From Centropristis striata (Eukaryota > Chordata > Actinopteri > Perciformes > Serranidae), in assembly GCF_030273125.1 (NCBI RefSeq), contig NC_081523.1, positions 1,962,867 through 2,026,866 on the forward strand: a stretch of DNA of 64,000 nucleotides. The letters run 5' to 3'. The translations under genes and the position numbers were made by a program. The notes under the pieces are model-generated. The model saw only the letters and a program-made list of their open reading frames with translations, was not told the origin of the DNA and did not search any database. Below are positions 54,570 through 64,000 of this stretch, in pieces; positions within the stretch are counted from its first letter, which is position 1, and every line of letters starts with the position of its first letter.

Positions 54570-54990
54570 AATACTATTATTCAGACAGACAGCCGTGGAC
54601 ATTAACATGAGAAAGGAGAGTGAAGAGTCGGAGCAGCATCTGCTGCAGCATGTGGTGGAGATGGAGGGATGGAGGGATGGAGGGATGGAGGATCCCTGCT
54701 AGAAGGCTGCTCTGCTGCTTTTTCACTTTGTTTACTCCTTTTCTAGCTGAACTTAACCCTCTGGAGTCCACAAAACCATCGGAGACCAAATGACTAAAAA
54801 AAAGACACAAAATGACCAAAAAAGACACAACAACAGACACAAAAGTACAAAAAATGACTAGAAAAAAAGAGACAAAATGACAAAAAAAAGAGACAAAATG
54901 ACCAAAAAAGAGACAAAATGACCAAACAAGACACAAGATGGCCAAAAAAAGACACAACAGACACAAAATAACTAAAAAAAGAGACACAAA
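54520..54990 (-). repeat. CA microsatellite and reversed gtgtctttttt-type array
   Basis: CA run at about 54522-54568; four ggatggagggat units at 54663-54690; then gacacaaaatgaccaaaaaa words (54790-54990). The minus-strand 170-codon open frame (54577-55089) is a translation of this array and its flanks. Confidence 0.8.
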
Positions 54991-55229
54991 ACAGACACGA
55001 AAGCCACAGAGCAGCCCTAAAAACACAGCACCATCAACACCACCACCAGCAGCAGCAGGTGATGGAGGCTGAGAACTGGTCTCCTTCACGTTTCCCAGCT
55101 GGGAACCAACCAGTGACTCCCTGCTCCCAGTCTGCTCCTCCAGGTCAGGAGGCTTGTTGTGGTTGAATAATCAGTCAGACATCAGTCAGACAGGAGAAAT
55201 GAATCAACAACTGTAGCTTCTGGCAGCGT

Positions 55230-55700
55230 TCTGCAGGTTTTATCAGGTTTTTACACACTAAAATTCAAGGTACTAAAACAAAAAGTTCCACAGTTAATCA
55301 CAGCTAAAAAAAAAAAGTCAATATAAAAGCTTATAAAAATGACCTTTTTCCCAATGTTTTCATCAGGTTTTATCAGGTTTTTAAACATTAAAATTCAAGC
55401 ACTGTGCTACGAATTTCAAGGTACTAAAACAAAAAGTTCCAGACTCCAAAAGGCTTTATAATCACAGCTAAATAGTCATTATAAAAGCTTATAAAATGAC
55501 CTTTTACCTAATGTTTTTATCAGGTTTTAACAGGTTTTTAAACACTAAGAATTTCAAGGTACTAAAACAAAAAGTTCCACAGTTAATCACAGCTAAAAAA
55601 GTCAACATAAAAGCTTATAAAAATTACCCTTTTGCCTATGTTTTTTTCAGGTTTTATCAGGTTTTATCAGGTTTTATCAGGGGTTTTTTAGCATGGTTGG
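55230..55700 (-). repeat. Inverted copies of the 41.9-kb tandem repeat
   Basis: Three units with aaggtactaaaacaaaaagt (55268, 55418, 55556), ttataaaagcttataaaaat and atgttttcatcaggttttat. They are the reverse complement of the unit at 41913-42680; about 110 contiguous positions align with few changes by eye. The nearest unit edges are 4.4 kb upstream and 7.2 kb downstream of the coding exon 1-3 cluster in transcript order. Confidence 0.92.
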
Positions 55701-56010
55701 TTTCATTTCAAACTTGTGTTGATCAAACCCAAGATTATGTTAAAAAAAACAAGCATTTTTCAAGGAGTATATTAAAATCCAAGCATATTCTTTACTAATA
55801 AAACATAATGGATAAAAATCAAGCACTTTGAAGACATCCAGGGTCTGTCAGTAAAGGAATCCTGCAGGTTTTTAGGCTTTTTTCAGACAAAATAAGCAAC
55901 TAGAAGAGGACATGAAGCGCTCTGGGGACCTGTCATGGACATGTCTTCTCATTTTCTGACATTTTTACAGTAAAAATGATAATAAGCACATGTTTGAATC
56001 AACTATGGAA

Positions 56011-56059
<49 letters not shown>

Positions 56060-57120
56060 ATCCTCTGCAGGTGAAAGGTAAATGAACCTGAGATCTCAGA
56101 TCACAGATGATGAAAGAGTTACTTTATAAAATCTAATATTGCAACAAGTCACATTGAATGACATCACTCTGATGTCTGTGAACTCTTCAGATTAATCTCA
56201 GGGGCCCCGGGGGGCCGAGGGGGAGGGGGGGCCACGGGGGGGGCTCTTTGAAGATAAAAGCCGTGTCTCTAATACAAAAAAAGACCTGAGATAGAGAGAG
56301 AGGACACCTGAGATCAGATGCTGGACTTTGTCCTCTTCCACCATCTCTCCGTCTCTTACAGCAGAAAACAACGTTTTTACTGATTCTGGTTTGTTTTGAG
56401 GCTTTTTAAAACACTTGGTTGTCTTAATTTAAGCCAAAAAACCTCGTCTTCTGCAGTTTCTGTTCATTTAAACCAGAATAGAACTTTTCCCTTCGGGTGT
56501 TTTGGGAATTTTATTGATGCAATTTCTGGTTTTGAGACTTTGTTGTCTTAATTTGCAATAACTGAGATCCTTTTCTCGGCCAAAAACTGCTAATTAGTTT
56601 AGTTTTGCAGCACAAGGACACACCACCACCACTATCTGTCTCTGTCTGCATCAAACCAACAGTTTCTCTCTGCTGCAGCTTCACCACAATCCTAAAAACA
56701 AACTGATTTACATTTGTCTTCCAGGTGCCGTAGGAGTCGATGTGGAGGAGGGGCACGGACCACATGTCAAGTCGTTTTTTAAATAAATTAGTGCGGGTTT
56801 TTGGGTCATTTTGTGTCTTTTTTTTAATAATTGTGTGTCTTTTTTTGGTAATTCTATGTATTTTTTGGTCATTTTGTGTCTTTTATAAGTAATTTAGTGT
56901 TTTTTTCAGTCATTTTGTGTCTTTTTTTGGCCTTTTTTTATCAGTTGTGTGAGGGGGAGGGGGGCGGACCACATGTCAGGTCCTCCGACTAAAACAAACT
57001 GTTAGCACGTGGCTGTTGGTTGTAGCGGAGGAGGTAAACAAACAGAATGCCACAGCTCCGTCAGCTCCGTTCAGAGGGGGGGGGGGTGTTTAGGTTGGAT
57101 GGATGGTTTTAATTAGAGCC
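55701..57120. other. Intron 1 sequence with G-rich tract
   Basis: CA run at 56010-56055. A G-rich tract at 56201-56246 has G runs of 4-8 (quadruplex-capable on the plus strand). A short gtgtctttttt array lies at 56800-56945 and a run of 10 G at about 57077. No exon recognised; the 84-codon frame at 56511-56765 has no support. Confidence 0.6.
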
Positions 57121-57129
57121 TCTCTGGCT

Positions 57130-57178
<49 letters not shown>
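57130..57178. repeat. TG microsatellite
   Basis: About 24 uninterrupted TG units. Confidence 0.93.
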
Positions 57179-57179
<1 letters not shown>

Positions 57180-57854
57180 CCATCTGCCTCCATGTGTAAA
57201 AAGAAGTCTGCTTTGGACTTAAATTGGATTTAAAAAACAGAAGATATTCAGATTCATGTCTGTTTTTGCAAACTGACACACAAATTGTTGCTTTTTGGGG
57301 GGAAAAATCTTGGAGATTTTCTTTCTTTAAACCATGATGTTCTTTAAATATTCACACGCAGGTTTATTTTTATTTTTACACTCACACAGTCACTGTTTCC
57401 TGTTCTGTTATCAGCTATAAAGGCTCATCTGAGGATCACATGTCTCTGAGTCTCTCAGATGATTCAGGTGAGTCTTGTGGTCGTCTAAAGTTAAAGACTT
57501 TCTCTTCTTCTTCTAGTTCTCTTTTAGGACTTTTTAGTTTCAGGGCCTGATTCGCTGAAAGGTTAAAGAAATGTCAAAATATTTCCCTTTTTTCTGCCTG
57601 TGGGGACTTTCTGAAACAGGAGGTGTTAGAAATAATCTCACTATAAACGTCACTATCTATGCTGCATAATTCACTAACAGTGTGTGTATCCTCTCTGTGC
57701 ATTTATACATTAATCATGCAAGATGCTTTGATACAATGATCATGTGCCAATATTGTTTTCAAACTATGATTACTCTAAATACATCCAAACTAAATACATT
57801 TATTCCATCTGCTTAAACTTTCTCTGTCCTAATCACTTCATAATAATTTTTTAT

Positions 57855-58545
57855 GTTTTTGTGTCTTTTTTTAATAATTGTGTCTTTTTTGGTCATTTTG
57901 TGTCTTTTTTGTCTTTTTTTTAAGTAATTTAGTGTTTTTTTCTGTCATTTTGTGTCCTTTTTTTACTTTTCTTTAGTACATATTTGTCTTTTTTGGTAAT
58001 TTTGTGTCTTTTTTAAAGTAATTTAGGTTTTTTTTCTGTCATTTTGTGTCTTTTTTGGTAATTGTGTGTATTTTTTGGTCATTTTGTGTCTTTTTTTGTC
58101 ATTTTTTAAGTAATTTAGTGGGTTTTTTCAGTCATTTTGTGTCTTTTTTTACTTTTCTTTAGTAATTTTTTGTCTTTTTTGGTAATTTTTTGTCATTTTT
58201 TAAGTAATTTAGTGGTTTTTTCGGTCATTTTGTGTCTTTTTTTTAACTTTTCTTTAGTAATTTTTTGTCTTTTTTGGTAATTTTGTGTCTTTTTTAAAGT
58301 AATTTAGGGTTTTTTTCTCATTTTGTGTCTTTTTTTTACTTTTCTTTAGTAAATTTGTGTCTTTTTTGGTATTTTTGTCTTTTTAAAGTAATTTAGGGTT
58401 TTTTTTCTGTCATGTTGTCTCTTTTTTTTAAATTAATTTTGTGTCTTTTTTAAAGTAATTTAGGGGTTTTTTTTCTGTCATTTTGTGTCTTTTTTAGTAA
58501 TTTTGTGTCTTTTTTTGGTCATTGGGAATTTGAGACCCCTGCTTT
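57855..58545 (+). mobile_element. hAT-type element, right part with array
   Basis: Array of gtgtctttttt words with aagtaatttagtgttttttt and tacttttctttagtaatttt subtypes, ending ttgggaatttgagacccctg, the family's right terminus. The left terminus is not recognised. Confidence 0.65.
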
Positions 58546-59010
58546 AGACCATGTTGTGCATCAAAGGGGAGAATAAAAGGCAGTAAACCTCCAGGGTGAG
58601 TGTAATATCAGGAGTAAAAGCCTCCGTTTAGGTGAAATCACCTCCAGGCTGCGGTGCCTTCAGGGACACGAGCTGCCAGGTCATTCTGCGTGCTAATGTG
58701 CGGGCGGGGCTGCAGCCTGGACCCCCGCTAGCTTTAACTAGCAGCTAGCTTTAACTAGCAGCTATCAAAGAGTCTTCCCGCCGCGCTAACGACCGCTAGT
58801 GATGAGCCCATCAGCTCTTCACAGGCTGGAAAGAGGAAAAAACAGCCTGAACACACAGAAAAACATTCCCGAGACGTTCACAGACACTTATGCTCTCTCG
58901 TGCCTGCAGCACACAGAGATCTGTGATGTAATAAATCATCATTTAAGCATAAAGTGCATAACAGCAATGTGCAGAAGTAAAAAAAAAGGTGTTTTGAGAA
59001 TGAGGCTACA
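58546..59010. other. Intron sequence with GC-rich segment
   Basis: 58640-58800 is markedly GC/CpG-rich (gtgcgggcggggctgc, cttcccgccgcgctaacg) with two copies of gctttaactagcagctagct-type words. It could be an alternative promoter or enhancer; nothing in the sequence proves either. The 76-codon frame at 58799 is unsupported. Confidence 0.4.
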
Positions 59011-59642
59011 CTGTAAAAAATGTTTGTAGAAATTACAGTAAAACTGTCAAATTACATCAGAAATAGAGCGTAAAATCTAAAATTGTATATCACCGTAGTA
59101 GATGCTTTTAATTCCCGTAAATCAAAGAATAGCATAAAAACAAACAGTTTTGCTGTAAAAATATAAAATTTCCATGTAAAATTAAAGGAGACATACCATG
59201 ATGTCAAAATGACACAATTACCCTAAAAATACCGGGAATATTCTGTATAAATAACAGTTTTTGCTGATATTTACATTTAAATTTACAGTAGAAATTACAG
59301 TAAAAACTGTCAAGTTACATCAGAAATAGGGCGTAAAATTTTAAGTTATATATCACCATAGTCAGACACTTAAGAATAGCACAAAACTTTAACTTTTACT
59401 GTCATAAACTGTAGGAAACAAGCAGTTTTGCTTTAAAAATATTATATTTGCATGTAAAGTTAATGGAGGAATACCATGATGTGTGAATGAATGACACAAT
59501 TACCCTAAAAATAACAGGAATATTCAGTTTAAATTACAGTTTTTGCTGATATTTACATTTAAATTTACAGTAGAAAACCCTCTCACAGCTCTCAGCTGCT
59601 GCTATTTTACTGTAAATTAACCAGATTATTTTTTACAGTGCA
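59011..59642. mobile_element. MITE family C, internally duplicated copy
   Basis: Ends cactgtaaaaaatgtttgta and ttattttttacagtg. The interior occurs twice (markers aattacagtaaaactgtcaa at about 59032 and 59295; ttgctgatatttacatttaa at 59261 and 59543), so two elements are fused or one is tandemly duplicated. Confidence 0.65.
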
Positions 59643-60596
59643 GCAGTGATGCAGCAGAGACTGTGAGAGTAAACCAACAGCCCCCCTCTGCTCTGTAAAC
59701 ACTTAAACATGAGGAATCTCAGTGAGCCGTGGCTCTGAGGAAATGAGGCTGAGAGATACTGAGTGGAGGGCCCAGGGGCCACACAGGAGGAGGAGCAGTC
59801 TGAATGGAGGGATTCTCAGCTGCTGTGAGGTCTGAAGGAGCTGAAACTAAACCAGGCTGAAGGATATTAGGTAAGAATACACCTGTCTGACAGGACTGAG
59901 AGGAAAAAGTTGTCATGTCTGTTTGTCTCCCAGCAGTGTTTATGTGTGCAGCTGTGACTCTGAGTGGTAAAAATCACAGCTTCTATAAAGGATTCTGTCT
60001 TCACAGACACATGAGACACTAAAACATCCTGCACAACACAAACAGCAGAACCAACAGAACCAACAGAACCTCTATGGTCTCTACTTCTGACTGTCCCCAC
60101 AAAGATACAGAATAAACAGCAGACTGCAACAACAATAAATACAGCTCTGGAATTGTCAAAAAGCAACATTTCAACCTGTGTTTAGAGGCGTGACTCTTCA
60201 CTGTATTGACGCTTTATTCAAGATGTTTCTGGACTTGGAAATTGACAACCATAGAGACTTTTTTCTGTGAGCAGTGACTTGACCATTTGCAGGTTAAAAC
60301 ATCCAGGTGTGCATGTAGAAACTGGGCTCTATTTAGCCTGAAAGGTGGACATCTGCGTTATAAATCCATTGATTTGAAACACTTAAAAAAATGGATTTCA
60401 ATGAATCATCAGGTCCTGTTTCACAGTCATTTAAACAGTATGAAAACAACAGTTACATAATAAGAAAGCTTTCACTTTTCCCACCAGAAATAAAGTCCTT
60501 AGTGTTCCACAAAGCAAAAATGTATCCTGCAGGTCAATAAATCAGCTCCTAAATATCTGCAGCATTCACAGCTTTTAGTGTACAGTTACATCACCA

Positions 60597-60636
<40 letters not shown>

Positions 60637-61678
60637 ACAACACAACACAGCAGCAGCAATCATGTAATCCACAGCAACAATAACTCATTCAAGTATTTCC
60701 AGAGGAGAAACCCTCACACTGCTCCGACAAATCACCAATAAACAGATTTAACTTGTCAGCAAATTAACCCTTTGATGCACAAAATGACTGAAAAAAAACA
60801 CTAAATTACTTAAAAATGACAAAAAAGACACAAAATGACCAAAAAAAACAAAGAATTGCTAAAAAAAATTTGAGACCCATGGTCTCAAGTGACCCAACTA
60901 AGTTTTTATGTTCTATATCTTTGCAATAAATTAATTTCATCATTCAGTATTGCAGGTTTTCCTCAATTTAACTTGTTTTTGATCATCATATACATCCTAA
61001 TTTTATGTTTTCATTTCTTACTTTTTGAATAAAAACCCTGTTTTTAAAATCTGACAAAGAAGACACAAATAATAACGATCCTATTTTGTTAAATTGGTGT
61101 TTTTTCCTATGGAAATTATTATTTGGTGGCTCTTATGAGTCTCAAATATTAAAATATGTGATTTTATAATGTAATCTGGTGGTTCTAACAACTCTTTAGA
61201 AGTTAAACCTTCAAAATAAGACAAATTATATTGAGCATCAAAGGGTTAAAGGGAAGCCCTGTGCATGCTGTAGTAGAGAACAGTAGCACGGAAAACCAGG
61301 ATTAACTCCACTGATCCTCACTGTCTTCAGGAGGAGCAGAGGAGGAGAATCCTCTTATCCAGGAGGTAGTGGGGGTTAAAAATAGTCCGCCATTGACACT
61401 GATTTAAAAAATCCCATTACTAAGGAACATTTTAGGGGTCAATTAGAGGGAAAAATGAGCAGACAGAAAGAGCTACAGAGGATTAAGAATGATTCAGGCG
61501 TTCAGGTATCACTACTCTTTGTTTGTTGTCATTCTGCAGGACAAGATCTGGATCATAGATCCTGATGAAGTCAATAAAGGAACAGAGCCAGAACTCAGAG
61601 CAGCACAGGGTCAACAGGAACACGAGAAAGTCAAGCTGCAGGGTTCATTTCTGCAGGGAAATCGGGAAAAGAGCGTTT
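59643..61678. other. Gene-free intron sequence
   Basis: CA run at 60600-60634, a copy of the A/T-rich dispersed repeat with a short gacacaaaatgac array (60780-61040), otherwise unremarkable. No splice-supported coding sequence. Confidence 0.55.
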
Positions 61679-62420
61679 AATTCTGTAGTCAGATCGGTTA
61701 AAAGCGAAATAAAGTGCGCTCTTTTTCTTTATTATTGTTATAATATACATTACATTTGTATTTATTTTAATCTATTTATTTAAAATGAATTTTTCTTATT
61801 TATTTGTATTTTTTTATATTTTTTTAACCTAATTTATTTTATTTTATGCATTTATTTTTACATTTAATTCAGTAGTCAGATCATTTAAAAGCGAAATAAA
61901 GTGCACTCTCTTTTCTTTTTTGTTTATTATTATTATTATTTAAATGACATTCGTATTTATTTTAATCTATTTATTTAAAATTATTTTTTCTTATTTATTT
62001 GTATTTTTTTTCATTTTTAAAAAATCTCATTTATTTTATTTTATACATTTATTTTTACGTTTAATTCAGTAGTCAGATCATTTACAAGCGAAATAAAGTG
62101 CACTCTCTTTTCTTTTTTGTTTATTATTATTATTATTATTATTTAAATTACATTTGTATTATTTTAATTCATTTTTTATAATTATTTTTTCTTATTTATT
62201 TTATTGTTTCTTATTTCTTAATCAAATTTATTTTATTTTATAGATTTATATTTTTTGCGCTTTTTTCTTTCTTATCATTATTATAATTTAAATGAAATTT
62301 GTATTTATTTTTAATTTATTTATTTTTAATTATTTTTTCCTATTTATTTTATGGTCTCTCATATATTTCTTTAAATCTCATTTATTTTATTTCATACATT
62401 TATATATTTTGCGCTCTTTT
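61679..62420. repeat. About 190-bp T-rich tandem repeat, three to four copies
   Basis: Units open with gtagtcagatcatttaaaag and cgaaataaagtgc (61684, 61871, 62069), followed by tttatttattttaat-type T-rich runs. A degraded fourth unit starts at about 62255. The block lies just downstream, in rasgef1b sense, of the predicted exon 1 donor. Confidence 0.85.
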
Positions 62421-62557
62421 CGCCACCTGCATGCGCGCATTTCGGACACCGTGTTTCCAAGCTGCACGAACAACATGCAAACCATCAATAACTAAAATAA
62501 ATTTGACTATTAAATGACTATTAATTCCCACAGTTAACCCTTAATAGCTCAGCTCAC

Positions 62558-62740
62558 CTCAACAGTCAGTAATAATCCAGGTGGACTCCGCTGGTATCCT
62601 TTTATCCAAAAAAAACAAAAAATCGGTGCGTAACCTTCCAGAAGCGTTCCGACAGTTTCTGTCCCCGTTTACATGAGAATAAAGCGGCTCCGCTCCGGCT
62701 CACTGCGGCATTATTAACCAGGAAATGCAGGAAAGAAAAA
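62558..62740 (-). other. rasgef1b: Predicted rasgef1b non-coding exon 1
   Basis: Minus-strand sequence ends GACTGTTGAG|GTGAGC, an excellent donor, in the only CpG-rich stretch upstream of coding exon 1 that also carries core promoter-like words. Spliced to 50864 it would give GTTGAG|GACAACATG. It contains ATG-TAA (62674-62669), a one-codon uORF, and ATG CCG CAG TGA (62711-62700). The exon's start is a guess based on the promoter words; no transcript evidence is visible. Confidence 0.45.
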
Positions 62741-62912
62741 TAAATAAAAAAGAAAACAGCGCGTTTTATTCTCTGTTTGCTCGGAGAAGAAGGAGAAGAA
62801 TCCGTGAGAATGAATGGAGCTCCTGCTGCTCCTGCTGCTCCTCACTGTGTGAGCTCCGCAGCTCGGAGCAGCTCAGAGACTTTAGAGTGGGAGAGGCAGC
62901 AGCCAATCAGAG
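62741..62912 (-). promoter_or_regulatory. Candidate rasgef1b promoter (CCAAT box, TATA-like word)
   Basis: Minus strand: CTGATTGGCTG (62909-62899), a consensus NF-Y/CCAAT site, and AATAAAACGCG (around 62770-62760) as a TATA-like word, in sequence enriched in CpG and purine-rich GGAGC words. A (CCT)n tract lies upstream (62925-62970). Confidence 0.4.
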
Positions 62913-63269
62913 CACAGCACCTCCTCCCCCTCCCCTCCTCCCCCCTCCACACCTCCTCCTCCTCCTCCTCTCTCGTTTTCTATTTCATTTCTCTTTTCTC
63001 TCTCTATGATCTGAACTCTGTTTCTCTGTGTGACTGTGACGTTTTGTGATTTCCATTTCTGTGTTTCATAATCTTCCTCTTCTGTGTTTCAGTTCAGTTT
63101 GCAGGAAAATCTGATGGAGTTTTGCCAAAATATCCAAAACCAAAAGAGAAATTAATAAATTAAATCCAGCGTGACAAACAGAAACTTTCCCATTTAGTCT
63201 CAGGGTGAAGATGAGTTTCTGTCTGTGTGGGTGGGCTGTTTATTTTATTGGATTCTGTTCGACTTTTAT

Positions 63270-63355
63270 GTTTGTATTTTAATATATTATATTATATTAT
63301 ATTATATTATATTATATTATATTATATTATATTATATTATATTATATTATATTAA
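63270..63355. repeat. ATATT pentanucleotide microsatellite
   Basis: About 16 uninterrupted TATAT units. Confidence 0.95.
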
Positions 63356-63518
63356 CATAGATAATAGTATATTAACTTACCTAGTTATTTTATGCATCTA
63401 TTTTTATCTTTTTTTTAATCTAGTTTCGTAAACTCTTTATATTTTTATCTTGTATTTTTATTTCTTACATTTTTGTTATGTTTTTTGTGGTTTATTATTA
63501 TTATCATTATTATTTTTA

Positions 63519-63592
63519 TTGCCATACTGTGAAGCACTTTGAGCTGCATTTTATATATGAAAGTGCATTTATAATTATTATAATTAGTTTAT

Positions 63593-63647
<55 letters not shown>

Positions 63648-63655
63648 TATAATAA
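63519..63655 (+). mobile_element. L2-type LINE 3' tail with AAT microsatellite
   Basis: actgtgaagcactttgagct and tatatgaaagtgcatttata are the classic teleost L2 3' end. They are followed by an AAT/TAA tandem tail (63593-63650) and then A-rich AAAAT repeats (63840-63935). Confidence 0.65.
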
Positions 63656-64000
63656 CAATAAGCAATACAACAATAATAATTAATACTAATTAATAAAATA
63701 AAAATATAGAGGATAAGATAAAATTGAGGGCAGAAGAAAAAAGTAGAAAAAAATGGACGTAGAAAAAAAATGTTTAAGTTAATTTGTAATAAAAAATGTG
63801 CCATATTTACAAAAGGAGTCTGGTCAAATAATAATAAAATGAAATAAGATAAAATATAATAAAAATAAAATAAAATAAAATAAAATAATTGAAAAAATAA
63901 ACTAAAATAAAATAAAATAAAATAAAATAGATGCATAAAAAACGTTAAGTAAGTGAATTGATAATAAAATGTGCCATATTTAAAGAAGGAGCCTCCTGTC

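Noticed and set aside
57410..57475. Possible plus-strand TATA word (ctataaaggc) followed by a good donor (cag|gtgagt)
   Set aside because: No coding sequence or acceptor-bounded exon was found to go with it on the plus strand. Chance occurrence is likely in an intron of this length.

Overview
The window is vertebrate nuclear DNA, most likely from a percomorph teleost. It holds one recognisable protein-coding gene: the whole coding region of a rasgef1b orthologue (Ras/Rap guanine-nucleotide exchange factor, RASGEF1B family) on the minus strand. It is split into 13 coding exons between 50858 (ATG) and 9829 (TAA). Every exon has AG/GT borders, all phases agree, and the joined product is 472 aa, within a residue or so of the mammalian protein as I remember it. 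A further non-coding first exon with a CpG-rich, CCAAT-containing promoter is predicted at about 62.56-62.9 kb. Its donor site is good, but the exon is an inference. The fish assignment rests on exon similarity to teleost RASGEF1B and on the repeat types (hAT MITEs, L2-type LINE tails, Tc1-like ends, very abundant CA/TG microsatellites).

Layout: 0.36-1.38 kb is a 35-bp minisatellite. 1.8-7.6 kb is a 38-bp satellite of about 150 copies with higher-order block duplications. 7.8-9.83 kb is the probable 3' UTR, with two candidate poly(A) signals and an AU-rich nonamer. From 9.83 to 50.86 kb coding exons 13 to 1 alternate with repeat-filled introns. Coding exons 1-3 sit together within 968 bp and are isolated by an 8.3-kb intron downstream and a predicted 11.7-kb intron upstream. 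50.9-62.5 kb is predicted intron 1, and 62.56-64 kb is promoter plus upstream flank.

The introns contain: (i) many arrays built on the words ttttgtgtctttttt and ggtcattttgtgtc, several of which are the internal part of a hAT-type element (two complete copies with perfect 8-bp target-site duplications); (ii) a long-inverted-repeat MITE family starting ctgcaaaaaggtgttta, including a 1.2-kb hairpin beside coding exon 10; (iii) a 2.2-kb, 21-bp minisatellite joined to a LINE reverse-transcriptase 3' fragment and bracketed by a 47-bp direct repeat; (iv) two oppositely oriented tandem repeat blocks (41.9-42.7 and 55.2-55.7 kb) flanking the coding exon 1-3 cluster, an arrangement that would favour exon circularisation. 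I found no second gene, tRNA, rRNA or bacterial-type system. Almost all long open frames in the window are repeat translations.
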